Shown here piece by piece: positions 1 through 9,046 of a DNA stretch of 64,000 nt. A program made the translations under genes and the position numbers. The notes beneath the pieces are model-generated. The model saw nothing but the letters and a program-made list of their open reading frames with translations. It ran no database searches and had not been told where the DNA came from. Each line of letters begins with the position of its first letter. Within the stretch, counting starts at the first letter, position 1. This DNA is from Cyanobacteria bacterium FACHB-DQ100 (GTDB taxonomy: Bacteria > Cyanobacteriota > Cyanobacteriia > Leptolyngbyales > Leptolyngbyaceae), in the NCBI GenBank assembly GCA_014695195.1, contig JACJNW010000023.1:62001-126000 (forward strand). Reading direction: 5' to 3'.

Positions 1-693
1 TGGAAGGATGGCCGAACCACTGAATAGTATTGCGGGAAGAATTAAAACAGCAGCGATCGCCGCTTCGCACATCGCAATCGTTGGGGTTGTCAGTCGCGTC
101 CGCAGTTGTTCGACGATCAGCATTTCGATCGCAATCAACACTGCCGCCAGTAAAGCCGCAGCATCCCCCCAGATTGTTGCATTCGACAAGCTAAAATCTC
201 CCGCTCCGATCGCAACTGCACCCGATAATGCAATGACTAAACCCATCCAGAACTGTGAGCTAAACTGCTGCTTGAGAAACAACCACGCTCCCAAGGTTGT
301 GAAGATGGGCATCATGTGAGTCAGTAATGTCGCGGTTGCGACTTGAGTATGCGCTAGTGCCCAAGCCAGCGAAACGATAAATCCTGCAAAACTAGCACCC
401 GCAACAATCAGTAACCTAACCTCATGCCAACGGATTTGATCGGATTCTGGCTCTTTCCTTGGGGCAACGACTCGAATACTATTCCAACTTGCAAACACGA
501 TCGCCGCGATCGCCACTCGGTAAAATGCCACTTGATTGGCACTCATGTCTTGCCGAGCGATCGCCATAAAGATTGAACCACTTGCAAGGGCGAACAAAGC
601 AAAACAGAGCGTGAGGACGGAAAGAATGGACGGTAGGGTGAAAGTTTGAAACCGAGCAGGGCGCTGAATCAAATCGGTCTGAGGTTGGGTCAT
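1..693 (-). CDS. EamA/DMT-family transporter, 3' end cut by window edge
   Basis: The minus-strand frame is open from an ATG at 693 to the window edge (231 codons, about three quarters of a usual 300-residue EamA protein). It starts MTQPQTDLIQ and shows alternating hydrophobic helices, including a first segment around residues 20-45 and the family-typical stretch of small residues plus LLTHMMPIF near residue 120. EamA/DMT proteins are ten-helix inner-membrane carriers that export metabolites or drugs; the substrate cannot be read from sequence. The end of the gene lies outside the window, so completeness is unknown. It is divergent from the sensor kinase at 1019. Confidence 0.85.
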   Translation of the reverse strand, partial: MTQPQTDLIQRPARFQTFTLPSILSVLTLCFALFALASGSIFMAIARQDMSANQVAFYRVAIAAIVFASWNSIRVVAPRKEPESDQIRWHEVRLLIVAGASFAGFIVSLAWALAHTQVATATLLTHMMPIFTTLGAWLFLKQQFSSQFWMGLVIALSGAVAIGAGDFSLSNATIWGDAAALLAAVLIAIEMLIVEQLRTRLTTPTIAMCEAAIAAVLILPAILFSGSAILP

Positions 694-1018
694 AACGTCG
701 AGAATTTGAGGATAGCAATGCGATTAACACAGGCTGTTCGCCTCTCTCAAAGTATATTCTTTAAGTTTCTTAACGATTCGACCCTAAATTGTGTTTAGCC
801 AAAATCTGCGACGGAATTTCAATAACCAAAATTGCTAAGATGGCGGAGCCGCCAGAGTACCAAGTGATCAGTGCCAGGATGAGATCTGAGCAGCTCGGAG
901 GATCACGGATGCGTTGCTTAGAATGTGCCCCTTGATCAGTGGATCTGCTATCGGGAATATACTCATATTTTATGTCTATCATAAGACAGATCCCGTCTAG
1001 CACAGGCTTGAGTTTGAC
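694..1018. other. Intergenic spacer between divergent genes
   Basis: This 325-base spacer separates the EamA gene (minus) from the MASE1 kinase (plus), so it should hold both promoters. I see no convincing gene in it. A short imperfect dyad, TTATGTCTATCATAAGACA, lies just upstream of the kinase start at about 971-989. No other feature is supported. Confidence 0.5.
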
Positions 1019-3343
1019 ATGAACGATGCCACTGGCACCCGCGATCGCAATCGCGGCTTCAAGCAAAATTGGCTGCCATTGCTGCTTGGTGCGGGTGGTC
1101 TTGTATTCGCACACTACGCCGCACTACTGTTTCGGATACACCCAGCGGTATCGCTCTGGTTTCCGCCGTCAGGAGTCGCGATTACATTAGCGATTTGGTT
1201 TGGACCTGCCGCCGCGATCATCGCTGGACTCGTCTCTACTATTCTCGCGCCGCTCTGGGGCAGTAGCGGCTGGATGCAGTGGGTTGGTATGACCGATGCG
1301 GTTGAACCCTTCGTCGCATGGTGGTTTTACCGTCAGTTTTGGCAGCGATCTCTGTTTCTGGGGCGGCTCAAGGATGTCAGCGCCTTTATTTTGAGTGCGC
1401 CCGTGTTTGCTTGTGCAAGTTCTGCGGTTGTAGGGAGTTTGTCTTTAGCGTTGACTGGCACAATGTCTTGGCAAGCCGTGGTGAACACAATCCCACACTG
1501 GTGGCTGGGAAACGCGATCGCAACGCTGGTGCTTGCCCCGATCGCGCTTCTGACGCTGACTCCAACTCTACAGCGCTGGCAATGGTTACCAGAAGATCTG
1601 CTTGCTCCGTCTCCCCGGTGTCAAGATTCATCCCGACTGAGAGCAGAGAAGATTGTGATTGTCGGTCTGTGTTTTGCGATCGCGCTGTTGAGCGTTTCCC
1701 AAACCAGTCAAACAGGATTTGCGTTTCAGCAATTTTCTTTTCTGAACTTTGTGCCGATTCTCTGGGCAGCACTGCGGTTTGGAGCCGTGGGGGGTGCCAG
1801 TACAGCTAGTCTTTGTGTCATCTCCGCCTTATTAAGCTATGTGCTGAAATATCCTCAAGCACTAACCCTGCCTGAATTTCCAATTAGTTCAGACGTGCTG
1901 ACGGTGCATAAGCTCAGTTTGCTGACTCAATGTGTGATTGGATTATTTACTGGAACCGCGATCACTCAACAGACTCAAGCGCAGGTTAAACTCGCAATTT
2001 CTCAAATCCAACTTGCAGAATACGAAGCCCGATCGCGCCTGAACGAAATTCTAGAACAGACCAATCGCACCTTAGCAAAGACGAATGCTCAATTAGAGCG
2101 AACGAATCTAGAAAAAGATCAACTGCTAGTGCGAGAGCAAGCAACTCGATCACAAGCTGAGACAGCCAACCGCATCAAAGATGAATTTCTTGCTGTCGTT
2201 TCGCACGAACTGAGAACGCCGCTGAATCCCATTTTAGGCTGGGCAAGATTATTACAGAGCGGTAAGCTCGATGCCAGCACCACGCAAAAAGCGATCGAAA
2301 CCATCGATCGCAACGCTAGATTGCAATCGCAACTGATCGAAGACTTGCTCGATGTGTCCCGGATTCTGCGGGACAAGCTGGTGCTGCGACAGATTGAACT
2401 AGAGATTGGGTTAGTGGTTCGATCGGCGATCGAAACGGTTAGACTATCCGCAGAAGCAAAAGGCATTTCGATCGCGTTTTCGCCTCCAAACTCGGAGTCT
2501 AGGCTGTTAGTCCACGGCGATCCGAATCGATTGCAGCAGGTGGTTATTAATTTGCTGACGAATGCGGTTAAATTCACCCCACAAAACGGACGAGTCACGA
2601 TCGCACTTGAATACCCTCCGAACGAGACACTCGGTTTTGTGCAAATCAGCGTCAGTGATACTGGAAAAGGGATTCATCCAGACTTTTTGCCGCACGTATT
2701 TGAGCGATTTCGGCAGGAGGATAGCGGCACAACTCGGAATTTTGGTGGGTTGGGGTTGGGTTTAGCGATCGTGCGGCACTTGGTCGAACTGCATCAGGGC
2801 AAGGTTGAAGCAAGAAGTGAAGGAGTGGATCGCGGTGCGACCTTCATCGTGAAGCTTCCTGTATTGAATCCTAGTGCTGAATTGATGCCTGAAGTGATTT
2901 CCCTGACTCCACAGGTAACTGGATGTCTCAGCGGCTACAAAGTTCTAATTGTTGAAGATGAAGCAGATGCGAGAGAGTTGCTGCGATTTATCTTGGAAGA
3001 TGAGCAAGCGATCGTTTCGCTCTCGGACTCGGCTCAAGACGCGATCGCTAAATTCTCGTCATTCGCGCCCGATTTGATTATCAGCGATATCAGTATGCCG
3101 GGAATGGATGGGTACGATTTTATCCAGCATATTCGTGCTGTTGAGTCTTGCCGCATCCCGGCGATCGCGCTGACGGCAAATGCGAGAGAAGAAGATCGAC
3201 TAAGCGCGATCGCCGCAGGATTTGATGCTCACATTGCCAAGCCGATCGTGCTGGAAGTTCTATTCACTGAAATCAAAAATCTGCTGCAATTAGCGTGTCC
3301 GGTTCCGTCGGCTCAAAACCGCGAGTCTGCTCCACGATCGTGA
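1019..3343 (+). CDS. MASE1-domain hybrid sensor histidine kinase/response regulator
   Basis: A 774-residue membrane sensor kinase. Residues about 20-315 form a MASE1 integral-membrane sensor (FRIHPAVSLWFPPSGVAI is typical). A coiled linker (about 325-385) follows, then HisKA with the phosphorylated His396 in SHELRTPLNPILGW, a HATPase domain with N box NLLTNAVKF near 511-519, G boxes DTGKGI (547-552) and GGLGLGL (576-582), and a C-terminal receiver (about 640-755) with Asp690 in IISDISMPGMDG. MASE1 ligands are generally unknown. No output domain is fused, so phosphate probably passes from the receiver to a separate partner not seen next to it. ATG at 1019 is the first in frame and gives a full MASE1 domain. 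Confidence 0.93.
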   Translation: MNDATGTRDRNRGFKQNWLPLLLGAGGLVFAHYAALLFRIHPAVSLWFPPSGVAITLAIWFGPAAAIIAGLVSTILAPLWGSSGWMQWVGMTDAVEPFVAWWFYRQFWQRSLFLGRLKDVSAFILSAPVFACASSAVVGSLSLALTGTMSWQAVVNTIPHWWLGNAIATLVLAPIALLTLTPTLQRWQWLPEDLLAPSPRCQDSSRLRAEKIVIVGLCFAIALLSVSQTSQTGFAFQQFSFLNFVPILWAALRFGAVGGASTASLCVISALLSYVLKYPQALTLPEFPISSDVLTVHKLSLLTQCVIGLFTGTAITQQTQAQVKLAISQIQLAEYEARSRLNEILEQTNRTLAKTNAQLERTNLEKDQLLVREQATRSQAETANRIKDEFLAVVSHELRTPLNPILGWARLLQSGKLDASTTQKAIETIDRNARLQSQLIEDLLDVSRILRDKLVLRQIELEIGLVVRSAIETVRLSAEAKGISIAFSPPNSESRLLVHGDPNRLQQVVINLLTNAVKFTPQNGRVTIALEYPPNETLGFVQISVSDTGKGIHPDFLPHVFERFRQEDSGTTRNFGGLGLGLAIVRHLVELHQGKVEARSEGVDRGATFIVKLPVLNPSAELMPEVISLTPQVTGCLSGYKVLIVEDEADARELLRFILEDEQAIVSLSDSAQDAIAKFSSFAPDLIISDISMPGMDGYDFIQHIRAVESCRIPAIALTANAREEDRLSAIAAGFDAHIAKPIVLEVLFTEIKNLLQLACPVPSAQNRESAPRS

Positions 3344-3412
3344 TCCCTGCGGTAGAGATGGCGCTGATTCGCAATCGCTATTGTAGTGAGTAAATGTTGG
3401 GCTAGGGCAGAA

Positions 3413-4297
3413 ATGAGCAGCGTAAAACCCGTGATCATTGTTCATGGCGGGGCGAAAACGATTTCAGAGGACAAAGTGGCAGCGAATCAAGCAGGTTGTC
3501 GATCGGCAGTCGAAGCTGGATGGGCAGTGCTGAGTCAAGGTGGAAGTGCAGCAGAAGCCGTCGAAGCCGCGATTCGGGTACTAGAATCGGATCAGACTTT
3601 TAATGCGGGTTTCGGTTCGACGCTGAATCGCGAAGGTGAAGTCGAGGTCGATGCTGCAATCATGGACGGAGCAACATTAGGGTGGGGGGCTATCGCTGCG
3701 GTTCAGGGAGTACGTCATCCGATCGCAGTTGCTCGAAAAATTATGGAAAAGCGCTCCCGCTTCTTGGTGGCTCGCAGCGGAGAACGATTTGCTCACGAAC
3801 ATGGCTTAGAGATTTGTGCAAAAGAAGCCTTGGTGAGCGGAGAACAATACCAGGAGTGGAAAGAAGAGGCAGAAGTTTTGGATCGTCCAAATACAGTGGG
3901 ATGTGTGGCGTTGGATGCGAATGGCAACCTGGTTGCGGGGACATCCACAGGTGGAATCACGGGACAGCCTCAAGGTCGAGTGGGCGATTCGGCGGTGGTT
4001 GGGTGCGGACTGTATGCCGATAATCAGGTCGGTGCTTGCTCAACCACAGGCGATGGTGAATCGATTATTCCAGTTGTGCTAGCAAAGACTGCGATCGATG
4101 CGCTCAGACACCAGCATCCAGATGAGGCAGCCCAATTTGCGATCGAGACCTTAGTTAGCCGTGTAGAAGGTGAAGCGGGATGTATTTTGCTTGATTCTCA
4201 AGGACGGATCGGTTGGGCGCACAATTCTCAAGATATGGCAGTTGCGTACATGAATGAGGATTTAGAGCAACCTGCTACTTTTACTCGCAAAAAATAA
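3413..4297 (+). CDS. Isoaspartyl peptidase / plant-type L-asparaginase
   Basis: An Ntn-hydrolase of the plant-type asparaginase (beta-aspartyl peptidase) family, which hydrolyses isoaspartyl dipeptides and L-asparagine after autocleavage into two subunits. The nucleophilic Thr is at residue 161 in RPNTVGCVALD, encoded near 3893, followed by the substrate loop GTSTGG. The N-terminus IIVHGGA and GFGSTLN are family signatures. A GTG at 3386 is possible, but ATG 3413 (MSSVKPVIIVHGG) fits the family N-terminus and gives 294 residues, close to the usual length. The enzyme can finish cyanophycin breakdown by cutting beta-Asp-Arg. It is followed after 19 bases by an ATP-grasp ligase, so a joint role in an aspartyl peptide cycle is conceivable (inference). 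Confidence 0.92.
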   Translation: MSSVKPVIIVHGGAKTISEDKVAANQAGCRSAVEAGWAVLSQGGSAAEAVEAAIRVLESDQTFNAGFGSTLNREGEVEVDAAIMDGATLGWGAIAAVQGVRHPIAVARKIMEKRSRFLVARSGERFAHEHGLEICAKEALVSGEQYQEWKEEAEVLDRPNTVGCVALDANGNLVAGTSTGGITGQPQGRVGDSAVVGCGLYADNQVGACSTTGDGESIIPVVLAKTAIDALRHQHPDEAAQFAIETLVSRVEGEAGCILLDSQGRIGWAHNSQDMAVAYMNEDLEQPATFTRKK

Positions 4298-4316
4298 CCT
4301 CCGACTCCGCTTCACT

Positions 4317-5588
4317 ATGTCTTTTCAGCACACATTTCAATTTTTTCAAGGGAATTCGCTGTCTGATTTGTTTGCTCAAGACATTCAGCCCGATCGGGAT
4401 GCGTTGATTTTGAATTATCCTGCAACTGCAAGTTGGGCGGCATATCCAAACACGCGAAAGTATTTTTTGCAGGATGGTAGCAGTGAAGCGACCAAAACTG
4501 CGTTTGATAAGATTTGCCAAAAAGAATCTTGGAAGAATCTAGCCGTACTGGGGGATGTGTTACCGGGTGTTGTGATTGTTCCGCCGCAGTCTTTACTGAT
4601 GCAATACTGGCGTGATCAGTTTGGCTTTCAATATAGTCAGATCGAACGATTGGATTGTTCCACCTATCTGGATGATCTCAGCGAGAGTGGACAGATCGAT
4701 CGTGTGATTACTCTGTTTCCGTTCGATCGATTGCTTCCCGAAAAACACGCAGTTGATCCAGACATACACTATCATCTGCTGAGTAAAGTGACTCTTTCTA
4801 AGCTAGGAGTGCCTTGTCCGAACTATCAAACCTATCAGCTTAAGCAAACTCGTCTTGACGAGATCCAGCTTCCAGAGCAGTTTCCTTACCTGATCAAAAC
4901 CTCGCATGGTCTTTCCGGTGAGGGAACTTATATCATTCGTAACCCTAGTGATTTGCACTATTGTCTGGAAGAACTAAAGAAGTATCTAAGAATTCATTTA
5001 TTAGAAACAATCATTGTTTCAGAGTTTGTTCAACACGAAGTTCAAAACTACTGCATTCAGTTCTATGTGAATCAACAGGGTGAGATTACGTTAATCGGTG
5101 TGACTCAGCAGCTTACGACTTCTACAGGGGACTATCTGGGCGGCTTGATTGACTATACTGACGACTTGAGCCAGTTCTCTCAATTGATTGCCAACGTCGC
5201 GCAGTATGCTCACCAACAAGGCTATTTTGGCGTGATTGGTGTAGATGTGTTGGAAGACCGAGACGGGCAACTGTATGCGATCGATGCCAACTTTCGCATT
5301 AACGGCTCTACTCCTCTGTGTCTACAGCGCCATGAGTTGTTGAAGTTGGATAAAGCGATCGCTAAATACTCTAGCGACTACCGGATGGAAGGCACATTAG
5401 ATTCTATCTTGACCCGCTTAAAGCCAGAGCTAGAGCAAAAAGACTTTTTAATCCTATCAGCCCTAGAAAAAGTGAAATACGGCAAAATCTACACCGAAAT
5501 TTATGGCATTGTCACCGGAGCCACAATAGAAGAAATGCAGCAAATTGAGCGGCATTTGCACAACAAAGGATTGCAGCGCTCAAGTTGA
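4317..5588 (+). CDS. ATP-grasp domain protein, probable carboxylate-amine/peptide ligase
   Basis: A 423-residue soluble protein. Residues 1-150 look like a pre-ATP-grasp domain; 150-370 form the ATP-grasp fold with Lys194 in YLIKTSHGLSGEG (glycine-rich loop 197-203), the hinge SEFVQ at 235-239, Asp310 in GVIGVDVL, and the Mg-binding strand AIDANFRINGSTP at 321-333, which matches the usual E/D-x-N-x-R pattern. The last 50 residues form a small tail domain. The layout resembles PGM1-like peptide ligases, but substrate cannot be read from sequence. The 19-base gap to the isoaspartyl peptidase suggests cotranscription. ATG 4317 is the first start after the upstream stop. Family confidence is high; reaction confidence is low. 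Confidence 0.8.
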   Translation: MSFQHTFQFFQGNSLSDLFAQDIQPDRDALILNYPATASWAAYPNTRKYFLQDGSSEATKTAFDKICQKESWKNLAVLGDVLPGVVIVPPQSLLMQYWRDQFGFQYSQIERLDCSTYLDDLSESGQIDRVITLFPFDRLLPEKHAVDPDIHYHLLSKVTLSKLGVPCPNYQTYQLKQTRLDEIQLPEQFPYLIKTSHGLSGEGTYIIRNPSDLHYCLEELKKYLRIHLLETIIVSEFVQHEVQNYCIQFYVNQQGEITLIGVTQQLTTSTGDYLGGLIDYTDDLSQFSQLIANVAQYAHQQGYFGVIGVDVLEDRDGQLYAIDANFRINGSTPLCLQRHELLKLDKAIAKYSSDYRMEGTLDSILTRLKPELEQKDFLILSALEKVKYGKIYTEIYGIVTGATIEEMQQIERHLHNKGLQRSS

Positions 5589-5670
5589 AAACGTGCTTCC
5601 TAGAGTAGAGGAAGGGTCATTTTGGGTTGAGTATTGTAGCGGCTGTAAGCCTTTCAGAAGAGAGGGAGTT

Positions 5671-7200
5671 ATGGTGATGCCGCTAAATGCCACAAACAGA
5701 GGCGCGATCGCAATCCAGTTAGCAGAGATGCGATCGCTGCAACAATTACTAATTTCTAATGATCAATGCTTAATTAACTTAGTTAACGATGATCATATTC
5801 GCCGGCGATTGCTAAAAATGCTGGAAGACGATCAAAAAAACTTAGGCATTCTAGAGACCGTGATTATTCAGTCCGGTATTCAATCTCAGCCTAAAAGGAG
5901 TATCCAACAGCAGCTAGAAGAGATTCAAACTCAGATGCAAGATTCTAAACTGTCTGTGTTTGAGAAAGTCTTTCAGCATGAGCTTCTCAAACACCGGCAA
6001 ACGATGACAGGTCTCACGATTCATAAAGCAGCACAGTTGGTTGGGGCTGATGTTGAGGCTGCGATCGCTCCGATTCACACGGTTAATTTTGAAAATCGCG
6101 CCCATCAAGAACAACTCAAAGGCATCTTAGAAATCTTGGGGGTGCGAGAACTGACCGGACAAGAGCCAGATCAAGGACTTTGGGCACGGGTGGAAGATGC
6201 GATCGCCGCGCTCACGGGTGTCGCAGGCAGTGTGATTACTCGCACGGATGATGAGATGTCGATTCGGGATCTGTTGCTGATGGATCACACCAAGTCAGAT
6301 ATTTTGTTTGCTGAAATTCTGGCAACTGATGATCCGGAAAAGATTCAAGAGTGCTTTGTCCAACTTTACAAGGATGTCAGCATTCATGGTCTTGCAGAAG
6401 AGCAGATTGTTTATCATGCGGCTAGTCCCTACTATCGAGCTATGCCGGACATTGTGGAGCAAACCGATGAGGCGATCGGAATGTTAGACGAGGTGCGATC
6501 GCTTGATGTTAGAGATCCAGACTTCAAATCGAAAGTGAAGCAAGTGAGGCAGGCTGTTCGAGACCATATCAATCAAGAAGAAAAAGATATCTTTCCAATT
6601 TTGAAGCACAACTTTAGCCCGGAACAGCAAAAGCAAATGGCAACTGACTTCAAAGCAGCGAAAAGCAAACTACAAGCACACGAGCAGCTTCCACATCTAC
6701 TGCAACAAACCAGCGATCGAAATCATAACCATCAATGGGAGGAAGGTTCGATAAACAATGCAATGAATAATGCAATGGCTTGGAAACGGATGTTTCAAGT
6801 TAAAGCAGTGATTAACTGGATTGAAGCGATCGTTTTTCTCTTTGCCGATGGTTGGATTCGGACTGCCTTGAATACTGAATCTCTCATGAATCCTGAATAT
6901 AACCAACTATTCTATGGTTTTGTAATTGTGATCGGGATTGGTTATTGGTGGGTGGGTCGCGATATTTCTCAAAATCACGACATTGTTAGGTTAGGGATTA
7001 TTGGTCAATCAAGCGTTTTTGCAATTCTGGCATATCACACGCTGCTGGGTAAGCTTCACCCGTTTTATCTACTTTCTGGTGTGATTGATCTGACCTTTGC
7101 AATTCTGTTTATTGTGTTTCTTTCGACTTATCGCGATCGCAATAAAACTGCACAACTCAAAGGAAATGAGTTCGATAGAGAAGGTTCGCTTCGATATTAG
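5671..7200 (+). CDS. Hemerythrin-like domain protein with C-terminal four-helix membrane domain
   Basis: A 509-residue protein starting at ATG 5671, preceded by the purine-rich GAGAGGGAG; an earlier frame-open start would overlap the ATP-grasp gene by 44 bases and is less likely. Residues about 15-185 are helical, with two histidine-bearing helices of unclear family. A hemerythrin HHE domain covers about 195-330, with candidate iron ligands His206 (LMDHTKSD), His239/Glu243 (IHGLAEE) and His299/Glu303 (DHINQEEKDIF). Residues about 379-485 hold four hydrophobic segments. Hemerythrin domains bind di-iron and sense or carry O2, NO or iron. The membrane fusion would tether this module. It lies 82 bases after the ATP-grasp gene on the same strand. 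Exact function is unknown. Confidence 0.82.
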   Translation: MVMPLNATNRGAIAIQLAEMRSLQQLLISNDQCLINLVNDDHIRRRLLKMLEDDQKNLGILETVIIQSGIQSQPKRSIQQQLEEIQTQMQDSKLSVFEKVFQHELLKHRQTMTGLTIHKAAQLVGADVEAAIAPIHTVNFENRAHQEQLKGILEILGVRELTGQEPDQGLWARVEDAIAALTGVAGSVITRTDDEMSIRDLLLMDHTKSDILFAEILATDDPEKIQECFVQLYKDVSIHGLAEEQIVYHAASPYYRAMPDIVEQTDEAIGMLDEVRSLDVRDPDFKSKVKQVRQAVRDHINQEEKDIFPILKHNFSPEQQKQMATDFKAAKSKLQAHEQLPHLLQQTSDRNHNHQWEEGSINNAMNNAMAWKRMFQVKAVINWIEAIVFLFADGWIRTALNTESLMNPEYNQLFYGFVIVIGIGYWWVGRDISQNHDIVRLGIIGQSSVFAILAYHTLLGKLHPFYLLSGVIDLTFAILFIVFLSTYRDRNKTAQLKGNEFDREGSLRY

Positions 7201-7250
7201 ATTCGGAGTTGCTCCCTAAATTCCAGGGCTGATTCATCCTTTGAAATAAT

Positions 7251-7289
7251 CAAAAAACTCCCACGATCGCTGTAATCTGCCGTGGGAGT
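7251..7289 (-). terminator. Rho-independent terminator of bioB
   Basis: A 9-bp perfect stem (ACTCCCACG at 7257-7265 with CGTGGGAGT at 7281-7289) encloses a 15-base loop. On the minus strand it is followed by a run of T residues (7251-7257 read as A on plus), directly after the bioB stop at 7297. It may also end the opposite transcript from 5671-7200. Confidence 0.75.
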
Positions 7290-7296
7290 CTGTACC

Positions 7297-8247
7297 TTAA
7301 AGCGGTTTCGGCATCATTCCCAATCGATCGATAATCAGCTCCTCATCGTGCGATCGTTCTGGATTCGGAGCCGTTAACAGCTTCGCACCCGTAAAAATCG
7401 AGTTTGCTCCTGCAAAGAAACACAGGGCTTGCAGTTCATCACTCATTTGAGTTCTACCTGCAGACAATCTCACCATCGCTTTCGGAAACAGAATCCGAGT
7501 GGTCGCAATCATTCGCACCAAAGCAATACCATCGATCGGAGTCGCAGTCTCAAGCGGTGTCCCTTCAATTGGAATCAAGGCATTGATTGGGATCGATTCA
7601 GGGGGCGGATCAAACGTCGTCAGAGTTTCGAGCAGCGAGAGGCGATCGTTCACTGATTCACCCAGCCCCAAAATGCCACCACAGCACACCGAAATCCCTG
7701 CCTCACTTACCGCCCGAATCGTCTCTAAGCGATCCTGATAAGTCCGGGTGGTAATAATCTTGTCGTAGTATTCTGCGGACGTATCTAAATTGTGATTGTA
7801 GGCTGTTAGCCCTGCCGCTTTAAGTTGTTGTGCCTGATGCGGTTTGAGCATTCCAAGCGTACAGCAAACCTCCAGATCCAGCGCTGCCACCTGACGCACC
7901 ATCTCCAGAACGCGATCGAACTGTGCCCCGTCTCGCACCTCTCGCCAAGCGGCTCCCATACAAAACCGCGTTGATCCGCCTGCTTTTGCCACCTTTGCTT
8001 CTTCAAGCACCGAATCAATCTCCATCAGCGGTTCCGGCTTCAAGCCCGTATTGTGATGCACACTCTGAGCACAATAGCCGCAATCTTCAGGACAAGCACC
8101 GCTCTTAATATTTCCTAGAGTGCAAAACTGTACCGTGCGCGGGTTGTGGTGTTCGCGATGAACGCGCTGCGCCTCAAACAGCAAATCAGGGAACGGCTGA
8201 TGATAAATTTGGGCAATCCGATCGCGAGTTTGAACAGCAGCAATCAT
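7297..8247 (-). CDS. bioB: Biotin synthase
   Basis: A 316-residue radical SAM enzyme that inserts sulfur into dethiobiotin, the last step of biotin synthesis. The radical SAM cluster motif is GACPEDCGYCAQS with Cys52, Cys56 and Cys59; the auxiliary cluster region shows EVCCTLGML and SVCCGGILGLGE, and YNHNLDTS and RLSAGR are strong BioB signatures. Length is normal. ATG 8247 is the first start and gives the usual N-terminus. It is divergent from bioY (gap 100 bases), so biotin synthesis and biotin uptake share one control region; I do not see a clear BirA-type operator there. Confidence 0.97.
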   Translation of the reverse strand: MIAAVQTRDRIAQIYHQPFPDLLFEAQRVHREHHNPRTVQFCTLGNIKSGACPEDCGYCAQSVHHNTGLKPEPLMEIDSVLEEAKVAKAGGSTRFCMGAAWREVRDGAQFDRVLEMVRQVAALDLEVCCTLGMLKPHQAQQLKAAGLTAYNHNLDTSAEYYDKIITTRTYQDRLETIRAVSEAGISVCCGGILGLGESVNDRLSLLETLTTFDPPPESIPINALIPIEGTPLETATPIDGIALVRMIATTRILFPKAMVRLSAGRTQMSDELQALCFFAGANSIFTGAKLLTAPNPERSHDEELIIDRLGMMPKPL

Positions 8248-8347
8248 AAGTCAACGCTAAAGAACGATTCTTTATCATTATCGATTCTGCCGTGCGATAC
8301 AATCTCCACTGCCGGATTTTGCGATTGGCGCTTCCCGTACACGACTG

Positions 8348-8995
8348 ATGGAAAACTTCTTCACGATGACTCGTACCCCCTCCCGCCGCCCCCCGGCCCG
8401 ATCGCGCCCCCGATTTCGGATTACGATCACCGATTTGATGTGGGCACTGATTGGACTGATGTTGACGATCGGAGGAACGTTGCTGAGGGCATCAATTGTG
8501 GGGCTTCCCTGGGCATCGCAATCGGTTCCGCTGTATTTTCTCGGTGTGAGCTATCAAATCGGAGCCGTGCTGCTGGTGGGCTGCCTGGGTGGGAAAAATG
8601 CGGCAGTCATGTCACAAATTGCTTATCTGACGCTGGGACTGGTAGGACTTCCAGTGTTTTCGCAAGGAGGCGGGCTTCAGTATGTCAGCGCTCCTAGCTT
8701 TGGGTACTTACTGGGATTTGTTCCAGGTGCCTGGATTTGCGGCTATCTTGCATTCAAAACAGTACCCCGCTTGGAAACTCTCGCATTTAGCGGGCTTTGT
8801 GGGCTATTCGTGATTCACTTGGTCGGCATTCTATACTTGGTGGTCGGTTCGGTGCTGCGATGGGTGGATCTCGGAACGGCTTCGATTTGGCAAGCGTTTC
8901 TCACCTATTCCGTGAATTTACTGCCGGGACAATTAGCAGTGACTTGCGCGATCGCTGTTCTAGCCTTGGTGCTGCGCCGCATCATGTTCTACTAA
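8348..8995 (+). CDS. bioY: Biotin transporter S component BioY
   Basis: A 215-residue membrane protein with about six hydrophobic helices. The BioY hallmarks are present: the LVGLPVFSQGGG loop, the SFGYLLGFVPGAWICGYLA segment, and the C-terminal FLTYSVNLLPGQL stretch. BioY is the substrate-binding membrane component of an ECF-type biotin importer; no A or T component is nearby, so it would share an energy module encoded elsewhere or act alone. The N-terminus is Arg/Pro rich (TPSRRPPARSRPR). The in-frame ATG at 8366 is an alternative start. Divergence from bioB supports the call. Confidence 0.95.
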   Translation: MENFFTMTRTPSRRPPARSRPRFRITITDLMWALIGLMLTIGGTLLRASIVGLPWASQSVPLYFLGVSYQIGAVLLVGCLGGKNAAVMSQIAYLTLGLVGLPVFSQGGGLQYVSAPSFGYLLGFVPGAWICGYLAFKTVPRLETLAFSGLCGLFVIHLVGILYLVVGSVLRWVDLGTASIWQAFLTYSVNLLPGQLAVTCAIAVLALVLRRIMFY

Positions 8996-9046
8996 GCGGA
9001 TCAATTTTCTGTGAGAATTGGAATCTGCTCCTCTTACCGTCACGTC

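Noticed and set aside
770-1114. Minus-strand 114-residue frame
   Set aside because: It overlaps the MASE1 kinase start and shows no known motif; it is a shadow or chance frame.
3682-4023. Plus-strand frame inside the isoaspartyl peptidase gene
   Set aside because: It overlaps the clear peptidase reading frame in another phase.
8248-8347. BirA-type operator between bioB and bioY
   Set aside because: No TTGT-AACC type dyad is seen; the shared region is noted only as a likely promoter area.
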